A program made the translations under genes and the position numbers. A stretch of DNA of 64,000 nucleotides. Source: Sternotherus odoratus. Lineage: Eukaryota > Chordata > Testudines > Kinosternidae. Below are positions 43,616 through 56,100 of the stretch, one piece after another (within the stretch, counting starts at the first letter, position 1; every line of letters starts with the position of its first letter). The DNA lies in contig JAVMKO010000003.1 in NCBI GenBank assembly GCA_032164245.1, forward strand, positions 39,558,890-39,622,889, read 5' to 3'. The notes beneath the pieces are model-generated. The model saw nothing but the letters and a program-made list of their open reading frames with translations, was not told the origin of the DNA and made no database searches.

Positions 43616-44733
43616 GTGATGCTCCCTAGGGGTACTCAGAGTTGTGAGGTGCTTTGCTACCACCTACCCTGAGCATGAGGTTGCCTTGTCTGTGCCTGCT
43701 GTGGATCAGTATGTCAACTCTACAGCCTCTGGCAATACAACCACTGCCTTCCAGGCAGGACCAGCTCCAGGCACTAGTGTAGGAAGCATGTTCTTGGGCG
43801 GCGTTCCAGCCAATCTTGAGATGGCACATTCCCCCTACTTTTTTGAGGCGGTAAAAAAGTTAGAGATGGCCATGCTTCCAGGACTCTGCAGGCCTCACTT
43901 TCTCTTTTCAGGTTAATGATAGGAACACTCTAACTCCCAAGTCCTCTAAGCATGCCCTTGGAATGCCCAGCCCCTGTCCACTGGGCATTCAAATTCACAG
44001 ATCCTTTACTCCCAAAGGAACAGAACACACCAGTTTACTGGTTTCATGTTAGGATCACCACTCTGCTCAACTCCCAGATGTGTTTATAGTAAAAACAAGT
44101 AATGTGTTAAACAAAGAACAGAGAGTTTAGAAGAAGCAAGTAGAATAAATGTGACCAAATAGTTACATAAAAAATAAAACACACACACATTCTAGAACTT
44201 ATTTTTTCTCATCAGCATTTTTTCAGCCATGTAGGCTGCAATCTCTTTTCCATTTCATAAGCCACACTCTCAGCTTGTCCCCTCAGTATAAGGATCCAGA
44301 CTGTAGCTCTGCACCTCTAGTTACAGTCCAAAAATCCATTGTCTTCCCTTATAAACAGAACTAGTTTATTTCTTCCTGTAAATTCCCTTTCTGAAAGATT
44401 TCACAGTTCCTTCATTAGTATTTGGCTCAGATTGTAAATGGGTGTCCACTGTGAACCATACAATCCTCCATTTACATGTAGCCAGATAGATAAACATCTC
44501 TTGACTGAAAGATACTTGTATCTCCTGTTTTGGTGACAAGCCACACACACATTAAGAACATAATTTTCAGTGTATGTACATCATTCATACATACATTTCA
44601 CAGTGGGGACAAGTGTGACACATGCTTTCAGCAGAGACCTTACATGACAAACTGGAAGATACCAGATGCAGGAGATCCCTGTAATACCGCTGTCCCCTCT
44701 GTCAGTTGGTACCAAGAGGTCCCAGGATCACAG
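43616..44733 (-). mobile_element. Possible LTR retroelement remnant
   Basis: The ends tgtgatgctccctagggg and gtcccaggatcaca form a short inverted TGTGAT/ATCACA pair. The interior has a pyrimidine-rich tract and an AT-rich part that on the minus strand contains gtttataagggaagac. The flanks do not share a clear duplication, so limits and class are tentative. Confidence 0.4.
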
Positions 44734-44734
44734 T

Positions 44735-45581
44735 AGCTTACCACCATGAATAAACCCATTGACTTCAATAAAAAGTCTGTACAAAATGTAAGTAAATGAA
44801 AACATATCTGAAACAAAGTAAAGATAATGTAGTAATTTAAAATGAATTTTAAACAAAGAACTTTCAGAAACAACCTAATTTTTTATCCCAGAAAAAAATG
44901 GAACACTGCACCTTGAAAACTAAGTCTCCAAGGCAGCAAGTCTAGATCTTTAACCAAACAGGTGACTGAGTACTGCCAACAATTGGATGTAAGAAGTAAG
45001 CAGAGTCCAAATGCATCGGAGTCTGATAGACATGGATGTTGACAAGAAGCTACTTAACCAGCTTAATTTATCTGTCAGTACTTACTTTAAACTGTTTTTA
45101 AATGCTATATTTAATATGGACAGCTGATTTTAAAAGACCTTAAATAGAAATCAGAAAATGTTCTATTTTATCTACTTACAGCAAAAGGCAGCAAAAAAGT
45201 TTACATTAAAAGAGAGGGATATTTCAAAAGTACTAATCAATAAGCAGTATTCTCTTATCTCTCTGTATCACCAAAGAACTAGAAATCTTGGGGGGGGGGG
45301 AAGAAATGATGGTCTCTAAACCTGTATTTCAGTTTTAAAATGCACTTCAAAGAGCACTAAAAAGCATAAACCTAATTACTTTAACCCCCATATAATAACC
45401 CGTCTTTGAAAATCATGTAAGGTTGGAAACATTTTTTTTAAAATGAGCATTTAAAACTTGGGTTTTGCCCTTTAAGAGCAGAAGCCAGGAAGCACAAATG
45501 TTCAGATTGCCTTCTGCTGGGTGCAGTCTGCCAATAACCAGAACACAGTGTCTTCCTCACCAGGGAGGGATCCAGCTACTG
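44735..45581. other. Intergenic DNA, no gene seen
   Basis: AT-rich; a G-run lies at about 45,291. No protein-like frame. Confidence 0.5.
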
Positions 45582-45624
45582 TGTGTGTGTGTGTGTGTTT
45601 AAAAAAAAAAAAAAAAAAAAAAAA
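45582..45624. repeat. (TG)n followed by a long A-run
   Basis: (gt)9 followed by about 24 A. No retroelement end could be identified upstream. Confidence 0.9.
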
Positions 45625-45917
45625 CCAACCTGTGGCTCAAGGACTTCAGCTCCAGGACTTGTCCCTCTTTCCTCTGAAATTAATATAATTTCTAACCCTT
45701 TGGCTCTTTGTTCTTTCATTATGCTGCATAGACTTGTTGAAATACTGGATTGCTACTGTTCTTTATTCTTACTAATTCAGCAACCAGAAATTTTAGCCAG
45801 AAAGAATGGGTTGATAAAAAAAAATTACATGCAGGCTGTGGGAAGCCTGGGATTTGTAAATGCTCAGTTAAAGGAGTTCTCTCATTTACCTCACTGGAAG
45901 CTGAATTGGACTCGAAA

Positions 45918-46063
45918 GGCCTGATTTCCCACTTCTTTGCACCTGTGCAAAATAGGTATAAAGTGATACCATTCTAATTAGGTCAGAGTTTTACCCATTT
46001 TGCAGTCATGATGCACAGGTGTAAATGACTATGGAGGGTGAAAAGAAGTGGAAAATCAAGCCC
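45918..46063. mobile_element. Small inverted-repeat element
   Basis: Left ggcctgatttcccacttctt and the inverted right agaagtggaaaatcaagccc pair. Internal cacctgtgcaaa and gatgcacaggtgtaaa also pair. It is a MITE-like short repeat; part of a relative lies at 16,616-16,720. Confidence 0.6.
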
Positions 46064-46069
46064 AAAAGT

Positions 46070-47535
46070 AGTTGTGGAACAGAGAGCAAACAGATTGGTG
46101 TCTGCTTAGGGGTGGAAATCAAGAGGTAAGATAGAACCTTTTTTTACACTCTCTTGGGCTGAGTTTGTACTCCCATTAATTTGATGTTTGATTTTAAAAG
46201 TATCAGATATTTTCCATTTCCAGTATTGAGGATTCTTGTTCAGACCTGGAAGTTGTACAACTTGAATTGTCTGATCTACTGAGGGTATGGTGAAAATAAT
46301 AAGGAAAATGGACAATACCCTTGAATAGTCACATCTAAATAGATGTGTTCACTAATAGTGTCACTAATTTGGATTTAAAAAAATCAAAATTAGGCCTGGA
46401 ATGAACCTGGTGTCTCATGAAATCTGAGTGTTCTGGGTTTAGAGGTAGTAGAGATTATACAATGATTTTTCACTAACAAAATGAAAGTTTTAGGATTTCA
46501 CTTGCCTACACCAAAAAATGATAGTGGAAGCATGTTCTCTCTGTCACATTGCTAATCAAAGATTTTATTAAGGGATTAAGGAGCACAAGTCCCATTAATG
46601 AAAAGAAATACAGATGCATTTGTCTAATTTTGGGCACATATGTTTGAAAATGTGGGCCTATCCTTTCTTAGGCCCTCAAATTAATGTACATGTGAAGTTT
46701 AGTTATTAAGGTCATAAATGTTATGCTATTCTTCAGCCTCAGAGCCACCAAATAAAAAGTGTTTGAAGTCATACAAGATAGGGGTGGGGAGAGAATTACT
46801 GTGCTCTCTGAAAATTCACATACATTGCATCCATCTTCTATCTGAAGAGAGAATATATGCTTCTCTAGCCATATTACTGTGCTGTAACCCCATCAGAAAC
46901 TTACTAGCTAAATGGAGATAGGTCTGGTTAGTACTCAGATGGTAAGTTTCAAAGGAACACACAGAGCAAGGTATAGGAAGAATTACTGATCTCTTCTCTA
47001 GTTCAGTTCTGACTCAATTTCCCAATATAATGTTAGATGGTACTGGGATGCTGCCTTTCAGACAAAATATAAAAGCAAAGTGCTAACCACTGGTAATGAT
47101 AAATGGGATGATGGCACTTTAATTTATGACAAAAGTAGGAGTGTAATCCCTGGTGTGCTGGCAAATTGGATAATGACATTGTTTATCTAAAATTCTAGTT
47201 TCAACAGAATAAAGTGTTCCTCATTTTCTACCAGATGTTTAATTTCAGAGTGGGTATAATTTGTTAGAATTTTTGCTTTATTTTCAGTGCTATGTTTGCA
47301 TTATCATTGGCCAGTTGTTACCATGAAAGAAAATGTCAGTTTTTCACATTTGTGTCCAGTAACTTAAAATGTTGCCCATGATATATTGGTCTTAAAATCT
47401 GTGGATGTGGAATCGTTAGCACTAATAGTCAGCTATCTGAAACACCAATGCAAAACCGATAGCAAGAAGTATCACAAATTCGTGCAGAAATCTTACTTCT
47501 CCTTCCAGTGATTGTGCACCATTTATATTCCACTG
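46070..47535. other. Intergenic DNA, no gene seen
   Basis: AT-rich, with no frame longer than 69 codons of interest. Confidence 0.5.
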
Positions 47536-47626
47536 TAATTGTATGTGTACCAATGTGATAGAATCTTGCCCAGCAGTGCCAGTGGGCAGCACGTGTGCTC
47601 CTGCTATCCTGGAGCATGAAGCTGGG

Positions 47627-47634
47627 TATAAAAG
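47627..47634 (+). promoter_or_regulatory. TATA box of the DIRS-like remnant
   Basis: tataaaag, followed after about 30 bp by a pyrimidine-rich initiator-like tract. Probably the relic of the element's promoter. Confidence 0.45.
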
Positions 47635-49059
47635 GAATGTGACCATTGCCTCCCTCTCAGTTCCTTCTTACCACCCCTGGCAATAGTTGGAGCTCCTCGT
47701 TGCTCTAGAGCTTTTTTTCTTGACTAACCAGCTTTAAAAATAAAAACTGGTACATAGTTTGTCACAGTTTGTATTGCTGTAGATGGATAGATTTATACTT
47801 TGTGCTCTGCATGTCTCTCTCTCCCTGCACAGATCCCCAAAATTTAAACAGTGGGTCACTTGCAGGGCTGTGATACCTGTGAATGACAGACCCTCAAACT
47901 ATCTCATTTGTTTGGGGGAGAGAAGAAATTAGGGACAAACGCCCCCTACAAACTTCTTTCCCAGCAGGACAAAGAAGTCAAGGGAATTCCATGGCAGAGT
48001 CTGTTTGCTGGAGAAAGCCATGTGTCCCTCTTCAGAATCTGACCATGACCACATGAGAATGGAGAGCTCTTCTCTGAGAAGTGCGCTTGCAGCTACTCCG
48101 GCCCCAAAACCTATATCTGGAGAAAAGAAACGTTGTTCTCCTGTTGCCTTCTTGATGCAGAAAAAGGTTCTTCATCCTCTGAGGCTGATAAAACCTATGC
48201 AGTCTATACTTCTTCCCACAAATGGGACAAATTATCTAAAGTCTTCCAGTACAGAGTCAAAGTTTGGTCATAAATACCGGTGTTCATTGGTACTAAAGTG
48301 GCACCACTGACTCCCGTGCTGTCAAGACCGTTGCCTTTATCTTTTCTATTGGTCAACTACTTCAACGCTGGCACCATTGGGTCCAGAACTACTTATACAG
48401 TCTACAAAGCACTTACCAAAATAGAGGGTATCCTTGACAATGCTGGTATTCTTTACAAACAAAGACTTATTGTAACTTTCTGTGCCTCTGTCACCATTAC
48501 TTCACTGTCTGACTGACCTGCAGTTAGCTCATCCACACTGGCACTGTCTACCTCCCCTGCTTTATTGGCATAGTCTGAATACAGGTCAGCATTTTGTCCT
48601 TGATCTGGCTGACAGAGCCAGCTTCAGTGCTGTCAGTTCCAGTAGAGAAACAGTGTGCATCATCAGTGATGAGACCTCTACTGACACCCACTGGAGGAGC
48701 TCTTCTGTTTCCGGAAGAGAATTATATCTCTTCCTCTTACATCGGACATGCTCTGTATACAATTTCTCTTGCAGAGCCTTTCAGGTCACCTCAGTCATCA
48801 CATCTTAGGGACACTGCTCAGACCTATGGTATAGAACAGAAACCCTACCCTTATAACGATATTCCAGTTTGGTATAGAAATTGGGCTACCCACCCTGTCC
48901 ATGCTGGGCACCAGGGCCGTCCTTGGGCATATGCAGCTGTGTGGGGCACCGCTGGGTCTTAGAAATGGCTGGGAGAGTGTACACCATATCTGTTCTGACC
49001 CTTTCTGCAGGCTCCCACTGCTGGTTGCTGTAGCCTGGTGAGTCTTCCTCTGGAGGGAA

Positions 49060-49376
49060 TCTAGTATTTAAGTGTTCCAGCCTACCAGACCTATTAGCCC
49101 AACATTGAAACATTCAAATGCTAGAAGAATAATCCACACTCCCTGATCGGAGATAACAAGCTGGTTCAGCTTAATTGGACTAACCTTTTCACCTCCCACC
49201 TGGTTCTTGCCTACTTTTCTATACCTGCCTCTGAACACTTCCACTGCCTGCATCCGACGAAGTGGGTATTAGCCCACGAAAGCTCATGCTTCAAAACTTT
49301 ATAGTTAGTCTTTAAGGTGCCACAGGACTTTGTTACCTCTGCTATTCCAGACTAACACGGCTACCTCCCTGATTCT
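49060..49376 (+). mobile_element. Penelope-like element, longer 3' copy
   Basis: The 49,253-49,376 part matches the young copies (catccgacgaagtgggtatt, gcccacgaaagctcatgctt, agtctttaaggtgccacagg, ctaacacggctacctccctg). The upstream 190 bp (actccctgatcggagataac, ttggactaaccttttcacct) is also family sequence, not seen in the other three copies here. The left boundary is approximate and no target duplication is seen. Confidence 0.75.
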
Positions 49377-50078
49377 TAACATTGAAACTGTTAAAGAGCC
49401 ATTCAAGTGGTAATGAATCTATTTAATAGGCACTTGCCAAACCCGAGGTGTATATACTGTCAGTTTCTGAATTTACTGCAAAAATACTGTAATAATTACT
49501 CAGAACATGGTAGTCTACAGGACCTTTTAAAATTTGCTTTAAAAATATTTCATTAGTGAGTTGTTGAAGATTATAAAATCACATCTCTTAAAAAGAATCA
49601 TTGCATTGATTTTTAGATGCACAATCATCTTTAGCCTTAAATGTTTGGATCTTCAGACATAGGGTTTTTTGTTTTTGTTTGTTTTAAATAAATCCTTCAA
49701 AAGACCACCATTATCTAAAATACACATTTTAATTACTATAGTGTAAAAAAAAAAACAACCAAAAAAAAACAACTTGGTTCCAAAATTGTCCTGTCCTTTT
49801 TGTCGATCCCTTTTTCCCTTCACTCCCCAGCCCCCTTTTAAGAGAGCCCTTAAACTAAGGGACAACAGCACCCCTTCCCTTCCAGATACCTGGACAAAGA
49901 GTTTCCCTTTCTTTACTCCTATCTGATTAACTAGTTTTAAGAGAACCATCCAGCAAAATAAGTACCTTAGTAATATATAAAATCCTTTGTTATGCCTATA
50001 ATCTTTGGAAACATATTTTTTTAAAAAAGTTGATGAAATCTCATTAACATGTCTATTGTTATGGAGATCACAAAAATA

Positions 50079-50195
50079 GGGTGACCAGATGGCAAATGTG
50101 AAAAATCAGGATGGGGGTGGGGGATAATAGGCACCTATATGAGAGAGACCCAAAAATTGGGACTGTCCCTATAAAATCAGGATATCTGGTTACCC
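50079..50195. mobile_element. MITE flanked by TA
   Basis: gggtgaccagatggcaaatg at the left and atatctggttaccc at the right are inverted repeats, with TA on both sides (50,077-50,078 and 50,196-50,197). The interior gggactgtccctataaaatc is typical of the family. A relative is at 52,318-52,470. Confidence 0.75.
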
Positions 50196-51320
50196 TACAC
50201 ACAAAGTAAATTAGTGTTCCTTTTTCTAAAAGCAATGAACATTGTTATGAACACACAACTTCTGAGACTGATTAATATAAAATGTCTTTGTTTCGGTGAG
50301 TTAAATATGTAGTAATCTGGAATGATTACTTTATGAAGGCTTAAGAGGATATTGAAAATATAAAATCAGCTTAGAAATACTGATTAAGAAAATGTAGAAC
50401 AGAGAAGAGCTGCATCATGTATTCCATAATATTTAATATTCAGCAAGACAGCTGACTTGCCCTTACTACAAAATTTTTGCAAATAAATGTCTGACAAACT
50501 TCAGGGCATATCAAAAAACCTGTGACTTTTTTTATTTCCAAATTTAAGTGCTTTTAATTATGTCCCTTCTGCATGAGGGAGAGGGTACAGGGGTCTCTGC
50601 GAGGAACTGTGACTCTACTGCCGATCCCTCCTTCCCACTCCCCCTGTGGCTGTGAGCCTGGGCTACCGTTGGGCGTAGGGGCCCCATAAAACCTAAAGAT
50701 GGCCCTGCTGGGCACTGTGGACTGCTCCCAGAACTTCTAGATCTCTATCTGCAGCACAGTCAAGAAAAAAGTCAGAATCTCCAGCCTCTGCCCCTGTCAG
50801 ACTGAAAGAGTCTTCCCTATCAGCCATCCTCTACATTGGGACCAAATGACAAAGAATAACCCACGCAGGAATCTACAGATCTACCGCCCCACATTACTTC
50901 ATCTTCCCCTGATGTGGTTGTAATACCAGAGTTGTCTTCACCTCCTCCAGAAGAATTTAATATCTTTCAATATTTTATAAGGAGGGTTGCCACTTTGCTA
51001 AGTGTCCTGGAAGAAGTTTATGCAGATTGTCCTGCACACTTCAGCACCTGGAAGGGTTATTTCCTAATTAGCTAAAACAGCTGGTCTCACACTCACTTTG
51101 GGAGAAAATGGAACATGTTCATCAAGAAAGTCAAATTTAGCATGATCACCCTCATGTCTATTTTACCTCACCTGAGCATTGATATGCTGCCCTTGATTTA
51201 CAGGAATACATACTTCCGTGTGGTGGTACATCCTGACCACAGAAAATACCTTTGCACCTGATACTTTAAGCACAACAATGAATCATACATTTTAAAATGT
51301 TTGCTCAGCTGCTGCTTAAC

Positions 51321-52245
51321 CTTGTAGGTGCTTAAGTTTCCATTGGTAAAGTCCTTCTGGCACCTAAATTTCTGCCAGTGGGCATATGCACAACAACCGC
51401 TTCAGTCCTTACATCACTGAAATGTTTGGTGCCTAATTCATCCCAAAGTCCCAGTGGAATTCACAAGCTAGGCTTTCCCCTGCTTGCCTCCCTGGGGGCG
51501 CTGATTTGATAAAGCTGCTCAGAGGCTGCCAAAAAGCATGTCTCTTAGATCAGGCCATGCACAAAGAAAGATCAGCCACCAGAGGTGGCTTCCTGCCATC
51601 TGGTAACTAGTGCACTCACCCAGGATGTGGAAGTTCCTGTGTCAAATTTCCACTCTGCCTGATTTGGAGCACGCACTTGAATCCCAGTTGAGTTCCCTGA
51701 CTACTGAGAGATCCTGGGGTGGGGGGGGGGTGTCTCTCAATCTCTCCTATTGAAGCTGTTCCCCTTTGTATCAAATACTTAAATATACATTACACCAGGG
51801 AGTTGAACTTGGGTTCCACACATTCTAGGTGAGTGCCCTAACCATTAGACAGACTACTGAGTTAATCACTCTTGCTCTCATGCAATGAATATTCAAAGTG
51901 GAACACCTTCAACAGGGGAAATTGAGAAATCCATCCCAGAATACCCCAATGCTTATAGCACACACCTGAGAGGTCAAGACCTGATTTAAAGTTCCTGCTT
52001 CATGTCATATGAGGTGTGTGTGGTGGGATATGAACCTAGGTGAGTGCCCTAAAGTGGGCTATTTTGGGAAGGGGGAGGTACCATTGCCTCATATATTTTT
52101 CTTGAACAATAACGGACCTGGGCTTAGGTGCCTAACTCCAGGAGGGTCATGGAATGTATATGTGCAAAACACATCTCAAGAAACACATCTCAAGAAACAC
52201 TTGCTCTACAGGTAAATAACTGCTTTTTGGTGAGTTGTTATTCAC
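51321..52245. mobile_element. Dispersed repeat with two opposed tRNA-like segments
   Basis: At 51,600-51,655 the plus strand reads ctggtaactagtgcactcac and ccaggatgtgg, with a degenerate B-box-like ctgtgtcaaatttcc. At 51,780-51,850 the minus strand reads taatggttagggcactcac and cccaagttcaactccctgg, a better A-box/B-box pair. The first 270 bp are shared with 63,714-64,000. It looks like a composite, tRNA-related repeat; it lacks an aminoacyl stem, so it is not a tRNA gene. Confidence 0.5.
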
Positions 52246-52317
52246 ATATACATTCCACTGTGTCACTCGCTAGCAGTTTCCTTCTAGGTAGTGGAACTTA
52301 ATGTTCCTCTTTCTGTA

Positions 52318-52470
52318 GGGGACCAGATGTCCTGATTTATTTTTTTTTATTTATTTTTTATAGGGACAGTCCTGATTTTTGAGGTCTTTTTTTTTTTTCT
52401 TCTATAGGCTCCTATTACCCCCCCACCCCCACCCCATCCCAATTTTTCACATTTGATGGGCATTTTGTGG
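52318..52470. mobile_element. MITE related to 50,079-50,195, truncated
   Basis: ggggaccagatgtcctgatt, tatagggacagtcctgattt, ataggctcctattacccccc and caatttttcacatttgatgg follow the family order. The right end has lost its ctggtcaccc terminus. T-runs expand the copy. Confidence 0.65.
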
Positions 52471-52474
52471 AGGA

Positions 52475-52860
52475 GACACAAGTATCTATAGAAATGTGAC
52501 TACACATGAGATTGTTCATTTTTCCTCCCTCTTCATGACCCCACCACTGTGTTACCCAAGGGTGTGATCTCCGCAGTGTCCAGCAGGTTTGGAGGAGCAT
52601 AGGGGTTAGAATATATTTTTTTAAATTACACAATTAGTTTTGTATTATAGTCAAAGAACTGACTCCAACTGTATATATTTGTTTTCTTCACCAATATTCC
52701 TGTCTTTGGTTGTGTTTCAAATTCACTCATTTTTGGTCCTAATCCTGCCTGTGGAACTGTTGGCATGGATCCCTGCACTTGTGCAGAGTCCCACTGACTT
52801 CATGTTGGCTTTATATTTAGTTTTGAGAGCAATAGCTGTAAAATATTGACCAAAGGATCA
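52475..52860. other. Intergenic DNA, nothing recognised
   Basis: No frame of note. The words cctgtggaactgttggca belong to an unassigned dispersed repeat. Confidence 0.4.
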
Positions 52861-52861
52861 A

Positions 52862-53168
52862 GATGTTGTTGTTGATTAGCTTTATTACAGTGGGACTAAA
52901 GGCCCTAACAGGGGTCAGGGCTTTATTACTGTAGATGATGTACAAACTCCTAAAAAGAGAGAATCCTTGCCCCAAAGAGTTTAAAGTCTAATAGAAAAGA
53001 CAGATCAATGGAGCGAGAGGAAATGTTGTCTCCATTTTACAGCTGGAGAACTGAGACCTGGAGATTCAGTAACTCACCCAAGGTGTCAGTGACAGAGCTG
53101 AGAATTGTACTTGAGAAGGGTCTAGAATCTGAGTCCAGTGCCTGGAGCACAAGACCATCCTTCTCCTT
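52862..53168 (-). mobile_element. Nearly full-length MIR/core SINE with LINE-type tail
   Basis: On the plus strand the order is attagctttattacagtgg (tail), gccccaaagagtttaaagtc, attttacagctggagaactg, gtaactcacccaaggtgtca (core), cagtgacagagctgagaatt, and gagtccagtgcctggagcac (head). This is the reverse complement of a tRNA-derived core SINE joined to an L2/L3-type 3' tail. Ancient, many mismatches. Confidence 0.7.
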
Positions 53169-53169
53169 A

Positions 53170-56100
53170 GAAAGAAAGGATGGTTGTCCTCCAGGCACTA
53201 GACTTGGTCTTAATATTAAGCATAATGGTCACAGTCTCAGCCATTTTCTATCAGTGCTTGAAAAAACAGGCACTTTATTATACATGCCCACAACTGTGGT
53301 AAATTACTTTTTAATGTTCTTTGTTCTTCCAAATTTGTATCAGACCTTAAAGAATAAGAGACAAACCCAAGTAACTGAACGCTGGGGTGATATACTGTGT
53401 TGGCAATTGTGAGGGAATCTTTCCTCTAAGTCCACTGTGCTATAATGGAGTGACTCCATGTATACTTGACACCTTAACCTTCTGTGAAGAATTCAGTCAG
53501 TAAACCCACATGGTCATGATTCCATTGTCCGATCCCTGCTCCTCCTGTGCCACACTCCCAAATTGCTTACTCCCCTCTCTAGCAGAACAGGTGGTTCTCC
53601 CATGAAGCACAGCTCTTCAGAATGTAAAGAGTCTGAACACTCTGTAAGGGCTCTCCACATCCTGGCTCCTTCCAGACAGAACTGCACCATTCCCACTGCC
53701 TAAAGGGCCATCAGCATCAACAGCAGGAGGCGCAGGATTTGCTCAGAAATGGTATAAATATACATGGGATAAAATGTTCAAAAAATCCCACTAGTAAGTG
53801 CCTAACTCTAACTCACTTTTGAAAATATTATTTAGGCTCTTAAGTCACTTAGGCACTTTTTGAAAACTTTACCCATGATCTTTTAAATTGTCTAAAAGCC
53901 AGCTCCTGAAGTACTTACTCAGTTTTTACTCAGTCATTATTCAGGCAAATTTCCCATCAAATAAGCTGGATTTATTTTGACATAATGAGGAATTTTCCTG
54001 AGTCAGGACTGAGTAAAAACTAGATAAGGACTTTAGGATGTGGTCTGAAATTAATGTTAAAATAGGAAGTATGCTGTTTTTATTAATAAAGGGTAGCAAC
54101 AGCAAATCAAAAATAAGTGAGGTGGTTCTCCAAACATATGAAAACATAAAACAGTATTTGTGGCAAGTTATGCAAACAATTGATAACTATGAACATATTG
54201 ATTTCTGAGTTTCCATTTTCTGTAGCTTATTAAAGCTGGAGGTGTTTTGTTGTACCTTTTTTGTCCTGTTTAAAAGGTTACTCATTCTGGAAGTTTCTAT
54301 TGAAGGCTGAACTTGCTGAATTGCTATAGAGTTTTGAAAACCGGCTTCCTAAATTGTATGGCTCATGGATTTCTTTATGGTAGCATAAACATAGACGGCA
54401 AAGAGTTTTAGGCTTTGTTCTGATTTTGTTTCCACAATGATATAATGTGTCTGCTTTCAAATCCTTTCCTGTCAAAATTTGTAATGCAAGTTGTTCTCAG
54501 ACTAGTTTGTGTAGATTTCTGATATTTTCAGTACTTCTCACAAAATTGAATCTTAATTTGTGACATTTTTCTTAGATGTGTTCTGGAATTAAAACATGTG
54601 CCTACATCCCTATGTCACGTTTTGTTTTTGTTTTTGTTACTCTGAAGGACCGTGGAATGACTTTTCTATCTATTTGTTTCTAAGTAGTTTAAATTAATCT
54701 TCTCTGTATCCTGTGAGTTTCTTGTACATATGTAGGAAACCTATGTTGAATTTCTTTTGGTATGTCAAGTATCTACAACTGGCTATGAGAGACTAGATGA
54801 AATTCTGTCCCTATTGACATCAATGAGAGCTGTTTCACCCTTCTTGCCTTTTGCTGTGAACATGATCTTGGATTTTCTGAATTCCTTATTCTGAACTATA
54901 TCAGAGTTTTACAGTTGTGAGGAGAGGATTAAGCTCTAGAATTCATCATAAGGAGATAGCACGGGACTCTGAAGGTTTTGAGAGGAAAACCATGCCTGGA
55001 CATTTTGCTATATTGAAAGCGTTATCCAACTGGATAGAGTTTTGGGTTAAGGCAATCCATTTGTCTAGAAGAGGAAAATGTGGCTACATCCAGCAGGTTG
55101 GAGAGCACTGAGGTACATGAGGAGCACTGAAAGAGTTATATTTCTAATCCCTTTCTTGCTATTTATGCATCTTCAGAGTTGCTTAGTTTACTGAAAACAA
55201 GGGTTCCAAGAATTAATATACAAAAGACACTCTTCACTGACAGAGGCCTTAACTTTTTTGTGGGCCTGCAATAAACTCTCATTGTCAAGTTTTTCAGCAA
55301 GACATTTCAAGGTGGTTTTAACAAAATGTATCATCCACCTTGAGATTTTTCACACTCTGCAGAAAATTTCAACTGTGTTCTTTTAGAGGATAAGGTCTAT
55401 CACTGACTTGCGGTTTGAATTTTGGCATATCATTTTAAGGCCAAATTTTCAAGTGTGTCCTGAAATAGAATATATTTATGTTTATATTTAAAGTGTGTTT
55501 AATGGAGCTCAAAACCAGTTATCATAAACTACATTTTCCTAGAGCTTGGTTCCTTTTCTCACTGTGAAGAACAATGGAAGGAGACGCTATAGTTTACGAA
55601 AGCTACATTGACTATGCTGGTGTAAAGTTCACAATGCTGAGGAATGCTTATTGATTTCAATTAGAATTTTACATGTAGAGTGCTTGTAGGATCAGACCCT
55701 GTATGGTTAAAATGGATAAAGAAGTTGACCTATACACAATCTCTTCTTCTTTTTTTTTTTTTCAAAAAGCCCCAAAACTATTTATTTAGGATGTTATGAC
55801 AAGTTTACAAATCATTGCTATGTGAATATCAGAAACAAAGTTATAATAATTGAAACAATGAGTTTACTTTTTTGTTAAATCTTATGGAGTAATATAATAA
55901 TCAAATCCTCTATTTAACAGGGTGTTACCATATTACTGAACAAATCTTTCCACCATCCAGAATGTGGTGGTTTTAGTGATTATTAAATGTAATGAAACTA
56001 CTTAAATTTATCAAACCAGACATGTCTATCAAATGTTAATAGTTTTTTTAAAAAACAAACAGGAGTGCTGTCATTTTTGGGGGTGCTTGTACTTTGCTCT

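Larger units (their letters stand above)
48912..50707. mobile_element. hAT element inside the DIRS-like remnant
   Basis: Left end cagggccgtccttgg; the right end read on minus is cagggccatctttag (12 of 15 match). The flanks carry an exact 8-bp duplication, ctgggcac, at 48,904-48,911 and 50,708-50,715. There is no transposase. The 1,796-bp interior includes a Penelope-like copy and a 117-bp MITE, so the original element was shorter. Confidence 0.8.
47540..51320 (+). mobile_element. DIRS-like retroelement remnant, interrupted
   Basis: A TATA box (gggtataaaaggaatg, 47,627) and cctctcagttccttcttacc mark the 5' side. After 48,000 come Ser/Pro-rich broken frames. Past the hAT insertion the plus strand spells PPPEEFNIFQYFIRRVA (about 50,940-50,990), an ORF1-type motif. 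It then spells YFRVVVHPDHRKYL (about 51,212-51,253), matching the reverse transcriptase block of DIRS-type, tyrosine-recombinase retrotransposons. Most of ORF2 is deleted and many stops are present. The class call rests on these motifs only. Confidence 0.55.

Noticed and set aside
45583..45924. Plus-strand frame of 113 codons beginning in a TG repeat
   Set aside because: The start is in a microsatellite and a Lys run comes from the A-run; the end overlaps a MITE.
51780..51855. Possible tRNA gene
   Set aside because: A-box and B-box-like words are present, but there is no acceptor stem, anticodon arm or terminator run, and the sequence is part of a dispersed repeat.
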